From positions 1 to 64,000 of the forward strand of contig JADKFA010000014.1 of NCBI GenBank assembly GCA_016717725.1: a DNA stretch of 64,000 bases, written 5' to 3'. Of the stretch, positions 29,654 to 36,995 are shown one piece after another. The translations under genes and the position numbers were made by a program. Source of the stretch: Bacteroidota bacterium (GTDB lineage: Bacteria > Bacteroidota > Bacteroidia > AKYH767-A > OLB10). Below the pieces are notes generated by a model. It was not told the DNA's origin, searched no databases, and saw nothing but the letters and a program-made list of their open reading frames with translations. The first letter of the stretch is position 1. Every line of letters starts with the position of its first letter.

Positions 29654-29953
29654 TTGGATCCAGAAGTAAATTTTGAACAGTATGAATGCAGAAAACTTCA
29701 GCATCCTAACGTTGTCGCCTATCCGACGAGCACAGGCGGAATGAAATTAGCGGCAGGTTGGATGATTGAGCAATGTGAATGGAAGGGAAAAATAGTAGGA
29801 CATACTGGCTCACACAAGGACCAAACTTTAGTCTTAGTCAACTACGGCGGAGCAACGGACAAGGAAGTTTATCAATTAGCACTGGATATCAAAAAAAGCG
29901 TTTTCGAAAAGTTTGGGGTGGAGATAAATCCGGAAGTGAATGTGTATTAATGG
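29654..29953 (+). pseudogene. Second copy of the murB C-terminal end (fragment)
   Basis: About 98 codons homologous to the last 97 of murB: DPEVNFEQYE, QHPNVVAYPTSTGGMKLAAG, HTGSHKDQTLVLVNYGGAT, and the end SVFEKFGVEINPEVNVY. By eye 14 of 97 residues differ from the upstream copy. Many DNA differences are silent while long stretches (for example 29 bases around CCTAACGTTGTCGCC) are identical. It keeps an intact frame and the normal A7 run, so it shows how the upstream copy should read. It has no start of its own beyond a TTG. It looks like the tail of another strain's murB rather than a recent local duplication. Confidence 0.85.
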
Positions 29954-29963
29954 TTGTGAACAA

Positions 29964-29996
29964 TTTGTTTGGTATTAACTATTTTTTGTATCTTGT
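29964..29996 (+). promoter_or_regulatory. Candidate promoter of the following lipoprotein gene
   Basis: TTTG (29964-29967) and TATCTTGT (29989-29996) are 21 bases apart, a partial match to the TTTG / TAnnTTTG pattern, 19 bases before the ATG. Confidence 0.3.
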
Positions 29997-30014
29997 ACGT
30001 CAAAATATAGATTT

Positions 30015-31199
30015 ATGAAAAATTATATCTTAACATTTTTCTGCTTTTCATTGTTCGTCATTGCGTGTAAAAAAGATGAAACGGCTGACGATAACAATAT
30101 AACTCAGGTGAACTCACCTGATTCAATTATTGCCTTAAATTCATCCACATTGGTTACCGCATTAAATGGCTTTAGCTTCGAAGCGGCATTTATTAATACG
30201 GAACCTGTTGCGTACCCCGATTTATGGTTACAGTATATCGACGATTACATGGATAGTACTCGTATCATCATGAATAACCAAAATACTTTCAAATCGATAA
30301 CTTATTATCTCTGTTCAAATCATGCAAACGGAATAGTGACTCGTTCTTTTGACCATGTTACTTTTCCAAATAATCAAGTAAACACAATTAAAATTTCATT
30401 TAACCATCCGCAGTTTTTAGTACAGTGGTATGTGCCTCCAACAGGTGAATTAACAACGGTAGGAAATGTCTTTGGTTTTAACACAAGTGTTTCAAAAACT
30501 TTTACTGGGATGTTACCTCAATATCAATATGAGTTTCTTGATCGATTTTTGATCCGATATATTAGTGGAATTAGTTTATTTCCTTTCCAACATCAAAATT
30601 GGAATGATGAAGCACAGTTTGTAGCCACACAAGAATTTAGTGAACCAATTGCATGGGATCATTGGTATGATGAATCATGGAGTACGTGGCCGTATAATGT
30701 TCAATCAAACATGTACACTGGATTTGTAAATAGTAGTAACGATACTACCTATGTTGGATTAGCAAAAGGAACGACGAATTTAGATACACTGTATTTTCGT
30801 CAGGCTACCTATACACAATTTATGGCAAGCTCTGCTTCTGTCTATTTAGATAAGTCAGGGGATACACTTTATTTGGGATTGATCAACAACATTCCTGGTA
30901 CGAGCAACAGAGAAATCAGTTTATACAAATATGAAATTGCAAATGCGCAATTGGTTCCGCTCTATGAAAAGCAACCACTCGCAGGTTCTTTCCAAATTGT
31001 GAAATTTAATAAAGGTCGTTTCTTTGGAAATGTGACAGCTACAGGTATTCAATTTTTGGATAAAGCAGGTATCATCAGTACTGTCACTCTACCATCGAGT
31101 GCGTTTGGCTCAGGAATTAAATTTGGTCGCAACAAGCTCTACTACATGATGAGTAATGCAGCGATTCCTCGAGTTGAAGTGTATTCGTTGCCGATTTGA
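30015..31199 (+). CDS. Hypothetical lipoprotein, possibly beta-propeller
   Basis: I do not recognise the family. The 394-residue protein starts with a lipoprotein signal (MKNYILTFFCFSLFVIACKK, lipid-modified Cys at 18), so it should be tethered to an envelope membrane. The body is rich in aromatic and beta-strand patterns (TYVGLAKGTTNLDTLYFRQA, SGDTLYLGLINN, ISLYKYEI, GRFFGNVTATGIQFLDKAG), which suggests repeated blades. No sorting domain or catalytic motif is seen. It stands alone between the murB-tail copy and the tRNA. Confidence 0.75.
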   Translation: MKNYILTFFCFSLFVIACKKDETADDNNITQVNSPDSIIALNSSTLVTALNGFSFEAAFINTEPVAYPDLWLQYIDDYMDSTRIIMNNQNTFKSITYYLCSNHANGIVTRSFDHVTFPNNQVNTIKISFNHPQFLVQWYVPPTGELTTVGNVFGFNTSVSKTFTGMLPQYQYEFLDRFLIRYISGISLFPFQHQNWNDEAQFVATQEFSEPIAWDHWYDESWSTWPYNVQSNMYTGFVNSSNDTTYVGLAKGTTNLDTLYFRQATYTQFMASSASVYLDKSGDTLYLGLINNIPGTSNREISLYKYEIANAQLVPLYEKQPLAGSFQIVKFNKGRFFGNVTATGIQFLDKAGIISTVTLPSSAFGSGIKFGRNKLYYMMSNAAIPRVEVYSLPI

Positions 31200-31439
31200 G
31201 CACGGAAACCTTTTTTTCATTGGGTATTTTTGAGGTATTTTGATTGAAGCAAACTTTAGTAGTTAACCTGTCGGCTTTTATATACTCCTATCAAGATACA
31301 ATACTTTATGCCCTTAAATTTTGAGGAAATAAAGCACATTTCTAAGTTGAACTAGTCAGATATTGATTAATAAATTCTTTCATAATTCCATATAATTTAT
31401 TCATTTGTAATCTATTAATAAAAATAATAGATGCGAGTC
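31200..31439. other. Intergenic region before the tRNA promoter
   Basis: AT-rich with no supported gene. No terminator hairpin for the upstream lipoprotein gene and no repeat family was found. Confidence 0.5.
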
Positions 31440-31469
31440 TTGGAGTTGTGGCTGGATTTCTTAACTTTG
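31440..31469 (+). promoter_or_regulatory. Promoter of the initiator tRNA gene
   Basis: TTGG at 31440 and TAACTTTG at 31462-31469 match the -33 and -7 boxes of Bacteroidota promoters, with a 19-base spacer. The tRNA begins 56 bases further on. Confidence 0.65.
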
Positions 31470-31524
31470 CACCCCCGCTAAGGGGAAATATTAAATTAGA
31501 CTGTTCTTTAACATAAAAATATAT

Positions 31525-31596
31525 TGCGGGGTGGAGCAGAGGTAGCTCGTTGGGCTCATAACCCAAAGGCCGTAGGTTCGAGTCCTATCCCCGCTA
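31525..31596 (+). tRNA. Initiator tRNA-fMet (CAT anticodon)
   Basis: All arms fold: acceptor TGCGGGG/CCCCGCT with an unpaired 1-72 T-T, D stem GAGC/GCTC, anticodon stem TTGGG/CCCAA with loop CTCATAA, and T arm GTAGG-TTCGAGT-CCTAT. The 1-72 mismatch and the three G-C pairs at the base of the anticodon stem are hallmarks of initiator tRNA. The discriminator is A. CCA is not encoded in full (only AC follows). Confidence 0.95.
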
Positions 31597-31603
31597 CTTG
31601 AGG

Positions 31604-31631
31604 AAAGCCGATGCGAAAGTGTCGGCTTTTT
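31604..31631 (+). terminator. Terminator-like hairpin 1 of the tRNA array
   Basis: Stem AAAGCCGA/TCGGCTTT, ten-base loop and five T. It directly follows the tRNA. Confidence 0.7.
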
Positions 31632-31734
31632 CGTTGGGGCACATATCCGCTAAGGCGGACATAGGTTGGAATTAAATCTTGATTGACTACGTGCCTTCTG
31701 AAGTTTTAACGAAAGAAGGTCCCCGCTACTAAGG

Positions 31735-31762
31735 AAAGCCGATGCGAAAGTGTCGGCTTTTT
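31735..31762 (+). terminator. Terminator-like hairpin 2 of the tRNA array
   Basis: Copy of hairpin 1 with identical stem and loop. Confidence 0.65.
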
Positions 31763-31863
31763 CGTTAGTACATATCCGCTAAAGGCGACATAGGTTGGAA
31801 TTAAATCTTGATTGACTACGTGCCTTCTGAAGTTTTAACGAAAGAAGGTCCCCGCTACTAAGG

Positions 31864-31891
31864 AAAGCCGATGCGAAAGTGTCGGCTTTTT
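31864..31891 (+). terminator. Terminator-like hairpin 3 of the tRNA array
   Basis: Copy of hairpin 1 with identical stem and loop. Confidence 0.65.
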
Positions 31892-31965
31892 CGTTGGGGT
31901 CATTTACTCCGCGACGGAAATAGGTTCGATCGCGATGCTTCTCGACTATCCCCGCTACAGAGAGA

Positions 31966-31992
31966 AAAGGCTACCATTTTGGTAGCCTTTCT
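31966..31992 (+). terminator. Final intrinsic terminator of the tRNA unit
   Basis: Stem AAAGGCTACC/GGTAGCCTTT, loop ATTTT, T-rich tail. It differs in sequence from the three array hairpins and closes the unit. Confidence 0.75.
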
Positions 31993-32166
31993 TATTTAAT
32001 GGATAGAACTATGGTAAATCATTTTGGTCCTTTTTCTTGCACTAATTAGTAAGTTTCTCGCTTTGACTTATTTTAAGTAGTATATTATTATTCATCATTT
32101 TATTTTTTAAATAGTTTATATTCAGATAAATACATATAATTTTGCATGAATTTTCAATAAAAATAC

Positions 32167-32197
32167 TTGCAAAATGAATCCTCTTTAGCTAACTTTG
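32167..32197 (+). promoter_or_regulatory. Promoter of the abiE pair
   Basis: TTG at 32167-32169 and TAACTTTG at 32190-32197 with a 20-base spacer. The first ATG follows 17 bases later. Confidence 0.6.
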
Positions 32198-32214
32198 TGT
32201 AGAAGGAAAAAGAA

Positions 32215-32812
32215 ATGTCCAAAATTAACGATCTAAAAAAGCATCTTAAAAGTGGTGAGGTCTATCGCCGTTCCGATTTAATGGAATGGTCAAAAGCTGT
32301 GGATCGGCATTTGGCACTTTTGGTAGAGGATGGTACTTTGCATAAGCTTTCTTCTGGACTTTACTATTGCCCTACAGAAAGTGTTTTTGGTAGTATGCCT
32401 CCCAATGAAGAAGCTTTAGTGCGTAGTTTTTTAAAAGAAGATTCATTTCTTTTGACTTCTCCCAATGATTATAACAGTCTTGGTGTAGGAACTACCCAAC
32501 TATATAATACTCGAGTCGTCTATAATCACAAGCGGCATGGTGAATTTCAATTGGGAGGAAAAGTATTTTTATTTCAATCTAAACATCGTTTCCCTAAAAA
32601 AGCAACTGCTGAATTCTTACTCGTTGATTTGGTAAATAACCTTAATACATTAGCGGAAGATCCATAATTAGTTTTGAGCAAAGTTTCAGCAAAAATGGAA
32701 ACGATGGATTTGAAAAAAATTAAGGTTTGCTGTGAAGGAATATGCGAATGTGAAAACAAAATCATTTTTCAATCTTCATTTTAAACAACTACACAATATA
32801 AATGCCGCTTGA
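32215..32812 (+). pseudogene. AbiEi-type antitoxin (DUF6088-like), disrupted
   Basis: Antitoxin and autorepressor of a type IV AbiE system by family. The first 150 codons are intact: MSKINDLKKHLKSGEVYRRS, a winged-helix-like start, and LHKLSSGLYYCPTESVFGSM. An in-frame TAA at 32665-32667 stands where relatives have Gln (LAED-P-Q-x-VL). Beyond it LVLSKVSAKMETMDLKKI continues in frame, then a one-base shift near 32722-32728 leads to AVKEYANVKTKSFFNLHF, the expected C-terminus, ending at 32812. Read through, it overlaps the toxin start by 11 bases, as usual for such pairs. A stop plus a shift argues for decay, though both could be errors. Confidence 0.75.
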
Positions 32813-33758
32813 TTTCCTGCATAATCATCCTGAGTTTCCGCAACTCATCGAAATCGTTTCAAGTGAAACCGGAATTATTCCTCAGTTGATTGAAAAGGAT
32901 TATTGGATCATGCATGTTTTGTTTGGTTTGAAAGAGTAAGGATTTATTTTTGAATTGAAAGGAGGTACTTCTCTTTCGAAAGGATTTAAAATTATTGATC
33001 GATTTTCAGAAGATATTGACATACATATTAAACCACCTCCATTTTTAAATGTGGAAACAAATCCAAGTAAAAATAAATCAAGTCATAAGCAATCGCGTAA
33101 AGATTATTATGAATGGTTGGCGCAAGAAATAAAAATAGATGGAATTTTAGCCATTGAGCGAGATACGAATTTTGATAATGAACAAACTTATAATAGTGGT
33201 GGACTTCGATTGTTTTATCCAAGTAGTCTTTCAAATGTACCAGGAGTAAAAGAAGGAGTTTTATTAGAAGTTGGTTTTGATACCATAACTCCAAATTCGC
33301 CTATGGAGATAAGTTCATGGGCTTTTGATAAAGCATTCGCAACAAATGGAGTTGATGTTATAAATAATAGAGCCATCGAAATACCTTGTTATCACCCTGG
33401 CTACACATTGGTAGAAAAGCTGCAAACAATTACAACAAAATTTAGAAAGGAACAAGAATCAAGAGTTGAACGACCTAATTTGATGAGACAATATTATGAT
33501 GTCTATTGTTTACTTGGAAACGAAAGTGTAATAAAATTTATTGGTACGCAAGAATATCATGATCATAAGAAAGCTCGTTTTCCTATTGTAGATTTTAATA
33601 TTCCTATTTCGGAAAATAGAGCTTTTCAATTCTCAGATCCAAATCAACTCGAAAGGTTTTCTATTCGGTTCCGAAATACCTCGGCTCTATATTATAATGG
33701 ACAACCCCAATTTGAATTAATGATGGAAAGAATAAATCAATTCTTAACTATACTGTAG
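32802..33758 (+). pseudogene. AbiEii-type nucleotidyltransferase toxin, with in-frame stop
   Basis: AbiEii toxins are nucleotidyltransferase-fold enzymes. From ATG 32802 the frame reads MPLDFLHNHPEFPQLIEI, IEKDYWIMHVLFGLKE, then TAA at 32937-32939, then continues in the same frame with GFIFELKGGTSLSKGFKIID and RFSEDIDIHI. The active-site pattern GGTSLSK...D-I-D is complete, and a conserved lysine-bearing region follows (HPGYTLVEKLQTI). The stop again replaces a codon that is probably CAA. Total about 318 codons, normal. An internal start after the stop would lose the N-terminal 50 residues. Activity is doubtful. Confidence 0.8.
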
Positions 33759-34146
33759 TATTTGTCGATATTATAAAAATGATTGCCAATATTAAATTCG
33801 GCATCCTTTCTAGCTTTAGCGTCCAGCTAGTATTTCATTTCGCTCAACTACTAGGTTCAACTACAACATTTGGGTTCCACTACAACTTCTGGGTTCCGCT
33901 CTAACAGCAGGGCGAAGCAATTTACCTCCCGATAGACTTCGGCGTGAGCTCAGCCGAACGAAATCGGGATTACCCCTGCAGTATTCCACTTCGCCTGCCT
34001 GCATCGCTTTAGCTGAAGCTTGTGCCTCCGCTAAAGCTTCAGCGACATGCGGTCAGCGGAGCAAAGCCGGTAGGCAGGTTCCACATCAAAGCGTAGCAAT
34101 TTACCAATTTACCAACTTACCTCCCGATAGCTATCGGGATTGCAAT
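33759..34146. other. Repeat-filled intergenic region after the abiE pair
   Basis: Non-coding. It contains an inverted repeat CCCGAT...TTCGGC...GCCGAA...ATCGGG (33928-33968), copy 2 of the CCTGCCTGC element, short ACCAATTT-type repeats (34100-34120) and the perfect palindrome CCCGATAGCTATCGGG (34123-34138) next to the stop of the following gene. Confidence 0.7.
33994..34078 (+). repeat. Dispersed CCTGCCTGC element, copy 2
   Basis: Starts with CCTGCCTGC and ends with GGTAGGCAGG (imperfect inverse). Its 56-base core at 34012-34067 is identical to that at 36630-36685. Confidence 0.7.
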
Positions 34147-36363
34147 TTAATCCAACACCACCCGCTCCGTCTCTCTCCCTTCCTCGCTAATGATTTCTAA
34201 AAAATAAATTCCTTTAGTTAAGTGGGAAAGATCAAGCGAAGTAGTTGCACTTGAATTTATTTTTGTTTCTGAATCCATCAATCGACCCATGGTATCAAAA
34301 ATTCGAAGGGTGGCATCTGAAAGTTTTCCCGATTGACGAATATTGATAATTCCTTGCGAAGGATTTGGCGAAATGCTGTAACGTTCTGTTGTGGGCTCAT
34401 CGATTCCTGTTACCACACTAAATACGGCCGGACTCGTTTGCAATAGTATTTGCGATTGATTGCTGAGTAAAGCTAAGGTTCTGCTAAAATCAAATTGAAT
34501 GTTTCCACTAGCTCCCGGATTCACCGTGAATTCTAAAACAGCAATTTCTCCACTACCCACCATATCTTGTTGGTCATAACGGGTAAGCACCCCCGCAATT
34601 TTACCAAGTGCTATATCATTCCTTTCTATTCTTAACATCTCTGATGTGTCTGCTAACCAACAAGGCGCATACGTTAATTTGACACTGCTTGGATCAATTT
34701 GATTGATGTCGTAATTCACCGAGAAGGCAATTCCATACAACATATCACCAATGCCGCCAGGGGTTCCATAATGAATGGGCAATGCATACGAAGCACCCGG
34801 AGTTAATACACTTCCTATATTGTCAAATGAAAGTGGAGCGCCAATTCCGGATTGTGGAAATTCAGGAAAGTTTTCTCTCGCTAGTGATTGAGTTGATGAA
34901 GTAGTAGAGTGTCTATTTGCATTCTGATCATCATGAATAGCAGGATGGGTGAGTCCATAATTTTGTGAGATAGCCAAGGTATCATCCGTAAAAATAACAC
35001 CATCTCCATTGCAATCTCCATGTTTCATGTTTACCAAATTCGCATACGTTGTTGTCCAATCTACTGATGGATGTCCGATGTAAAGAATTGAAACACTATC
35101 ACGAATATCTCCTGTGAAATTATTACCCGATCCAATCAAAAGTAAATCGATATTATCTACAATTAAATCGTTGTTTACATCACCCGGCCAAACATCGGTA
35201 ATGGTTGGAGAGCAAGAGGTGAATGTCCATCCCGAATTGCCACCTTCATCATTAGAGAAAACGCCTGCATAATATACTGCGGATCCCAAGGTGGTAACAT
35301 TTTCGAGATCCATGAAATCTAAACAAACCGTATCCATGTTGACTAATAACGTGGTGGGAATATTGCTCCCAACATAAATCTGATTTCCAGGAGATGAAAT
35401 AGTCGTCATGTAATTATTGACAACGGCTGAATTAAAATGAAAAAATTCATAGGGGTTGGCAAGAATCAATGTGTCGCAAACAAGGGATCCATCAAAATTG
35501 CAAGAATAGAAAATCGACAATTTTCGAATAGTATCATTAGTTTGACTATTAAACTGACCATAGATAAGCATTTCATCCACTTTTAAAGGTGATAGTATAG
35601 TCCCGTTAGTGTAGGCAGTGGTATCTATAGTGAGTTTTTTAGCTTCGATGGGCACTCCAATTAATCCCATTCCTTTAAAAATTATATGTGCGCTGTCAGC
35701 AATTAATGGAATCATGATGTCAGATCCAACTTGCATTGTCGATTTACCTAAATCAATAACGCGATTAACTCCTGCAGCACCATCAGCAATTTGACCACAT
35801 ACTAAATCAAAATCATTGGTCTTGAAAAGCATGTTGCTATATTCGATTTGCAGGTACCCATAAATATTTAAATTACTTAACATATCGATGGTGCTTGGAC
35901 CATAAGCCGCAAGGGTAGCAAATGTTGTTAGTGGTGCATAGATGGTAGCGGATTGAGATGCAGGACTCATAATAATACTTATCCAATTATGTACCCAGTT
36001 ACAATTGCCACCCAAATGTAGATTGCCAGACACAATAATTTCAGCATACGTGATAGGAGGTAAGACATCGAAAAAAACATCATTTAGATTAGGATCCATC
36101 CAAAAGTGATGTACGTAGTTTTGAGTAACAATAAAATAGATTGTATCGTTAGCTTGTGCCGAATTCATATCAAAAAACACATCGTCAGAATCACTAGGGA
36201 TGCTAGCATGAAAAGTGGTTCCGCCACTGGTAGTTGCCCAATGATTCGCAAAATCATCCCAAGTACCTGTTCCACCCACCCAATAATAATCAGCAGCTTG
36301 GGATTGGGTTAAGCTCAAAGTAAAGAATACGAAGAAACTGATATTTGTAAAGAAAGTTTTCAT
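34147..36363 (-). CDS. T9SS-exported protein with dockerin-like calcium repeats
   Basis: Secreted or surface protein of 738 residues, function unknown. It has a signal peptide (to about residue 23), then YYWVGGTGTWDDFANHWATT, an opening often seen in T9SS substrates, and a beta-rich region. Two dockerin/EF-hand-like calcium loops follow (PGDVNNDLIVDNIDLLLIG and GDCNGDGVIFTDDTLAIS). Next comes a cohesin-like beta domain (LTPGASYALPIHYG, AVLEFTVNPGASGNIQF). Last is a type A sorting domain (YSISPNPSQGIINIRQSG, LRIFDTMGRLMDS, LTKGIYFLEI). A cohesin-like and a dockerin-like segment in one chain may indicate internal or partner binding; that is inference. Confidence 0.85.
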   Translation of the reverse strand: MKTFFTNISFFVFFTLSLTQSQAADYYWVGGTGTWDDFANHWATTSGGTTFHASIPSDSDDVFFDMNSAQANDTIYFIVTQNYVHHFWMDPNLNDVFFDVLPPITYAEIIVSGNLHLGGNCNWVHNWISIIMSPASQSATIYAPLTTFATLAAYGPSTIDMLSNLNIYGYLQIEYSNMLFKTNDFDLVCGQIADGAAGVNRVIDLGKSTMQVGSDIMIPLIADSAHIIFKGMGLIGVPIEAKKLTIDTTAYTNGTILSPLKVDEMLIYGQFNSQTNDTIRKLSIFYSCNFDGSLVCDTLILANPYEFFHFNSAVVNNYMTTISSPGNQIYVGSNIPTTLLVNMDTVCLDFMDLENVTTLGSAVYYAGVFSNDEGGNSGWTFTSCSPTITDVWPGDVNNDLIVDNIDLLLIGSGNNFTGDIRDSVSILYIGHPSVDWTTTYANLVNMKHGDCNGDGVIFTDDTLAISQNYGLTHPAIHDDQNANRHSTTSSTQSLARENFPEFPQSGIGAPLSFDNIGSVLTPGASYALPIHYGTPGGIGDMLYGIAFSVNYDINQIDPSSVKLTYAPCWLADTSEMLRIERNDIALGKIAGVLTRYDQQDMVGSGEIAVLEFTVNPGASGNIQFDFSRTLALLSNQSQILLQTSPAVFSVVTGIDEPTTERYSISPNPSQGIINIRQSGKLSDATLRIFDTMGRLMDSETKINSSATTSLDLSHLTKGIYFLEIISEEGRETERVVLD

Positions 36364-36950
36364 GGAATAAAGTTTTAAGTTTAGATTATCAAATATAGAG
36401 ATTCATCCAACCGGAAAAACTAATTTCTAAAAGTTTACATTTATTTGATATCGATGATCTAGTTCGGCTAAATGGTGAAACTTCGAGAAGCCATCAAGAT
36501 GCCATCAAAAAGCTCTGCGTTATTATTCCATTTATACATATCGCGAAGCATTACGTCATACCCGTAGTATTCCACTTCGCCTGTCTACATCGCATCGCTT
36601 TCGCATAGCTTCAGCAGAGCAAAGCTTTCGCTGAAGCTTGTGCCTCCGCTAAAGCTTCAGCGACATGCGGTCAGCGGAGCAAAGCTAGCAAGCAGTTTCC
36701 AACAACAAAGCAAAGCAATCCTCCAATCCACCAACCCACCTCGCGAGGCTTCGCGACCACTAATCCACCAACTAACCTTCGCGAAGCCTCGCGACACCCC
36801 AGAAGTACAGAACTGCGTTCAGACTTCTGGGCTTAGCCTCGCAACAATCCAAAAGTACGGCGCGTTGCACAGGCATCTTGTCGCAGCAATTTGCCAATCT
36901 GCCAATTTGCAATTTGCCAACTCCCCCCAAAATATTTTCCACCCATTTCC
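36364..36950. other. Repeat-filled intergenic region between divergent genes
   Basis: No gene is supported; the open frames on both strands fall in repeats. It holds copy 3 of the CCTGCCTGC element (core 36630-36685), GCGAGGCTTCGCGA-type palindromes (36745-36790), a hairpin CCCAGAAGT...ACTTCTGGG (36798-36831) repeated near 39.1 kb, and runs of CAATTTGCCAA. Confidence 0.7.
36630..36685 (+). repeat. Dispersed CCTGCCTGC element, copy 3 (core)
   Basis: 56 bases identical to 34012-34067. The left flank (GTATTCCACTTCGCCTG...) is also shared with copy 2, while the right end has diverged. Confidence 0.7.
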
Positions 36951-36980
36951 TTTGTTCTTGAACCAATAAACTTACTTTTG
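36951..36980 (+). promoter_or_regulatory. kup promoter
   Basis: TTTG (36951-36954) and TACTTTTG (36973-36980) with an 18-base spacer. The GTG start of kup follows only 15 bases after the -7 box, so the leader must be very short. Confidence 0.55.
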
Positions 36981-36995
36981 CCACCCGTATACCCC

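Larger units (their letters stand above)
31589..31958 (+). repeat. tRNA-distal tandem array repeating the tRNA 3' end and a hairpin
   Basis: The string CCCCGCTAC from the tRNA 3' end recurs at 31589, 31721, 31850 and 31950. After each of the first three comes the same hairpin (AAAGCCGA/TCGGCTTT plus T-run at 31604, 31735 and 31864), so the periods are 131 and 129 bases. The spacers carry CCTTCT/AGAAGG inverted repeats (first two units) and, just before each new 3' end, an ATAGGTT(G/C)GA stretch resembling the tRNA T arm. The last unit is shorter and closest to the real T arm (ATAGGTTCGAT, CTATCCCCGCTAC). Confidence 0.85.

Noticed and set aside
31342..31566. Open frame on the minus strand across the tRNA promoter and tRNA
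   Set aside because: It overlaps a well-supported tRNA gene and its promoter and has no protein signature.
32665..32939. TAA read as glutamine (altered genetic code)
   Set aside because: TAA is the normal stop of many intact genes here (for example nuoG, nuoK, nuoL, glnN, acn).
31525..33758. tRNA 3' ends as attachment sites of an island carrying the abiE pair
   Set aside because: All copies of the tRNA end are within 370 bases and none lies beyond the abiE pair, so no element is bounded by them.
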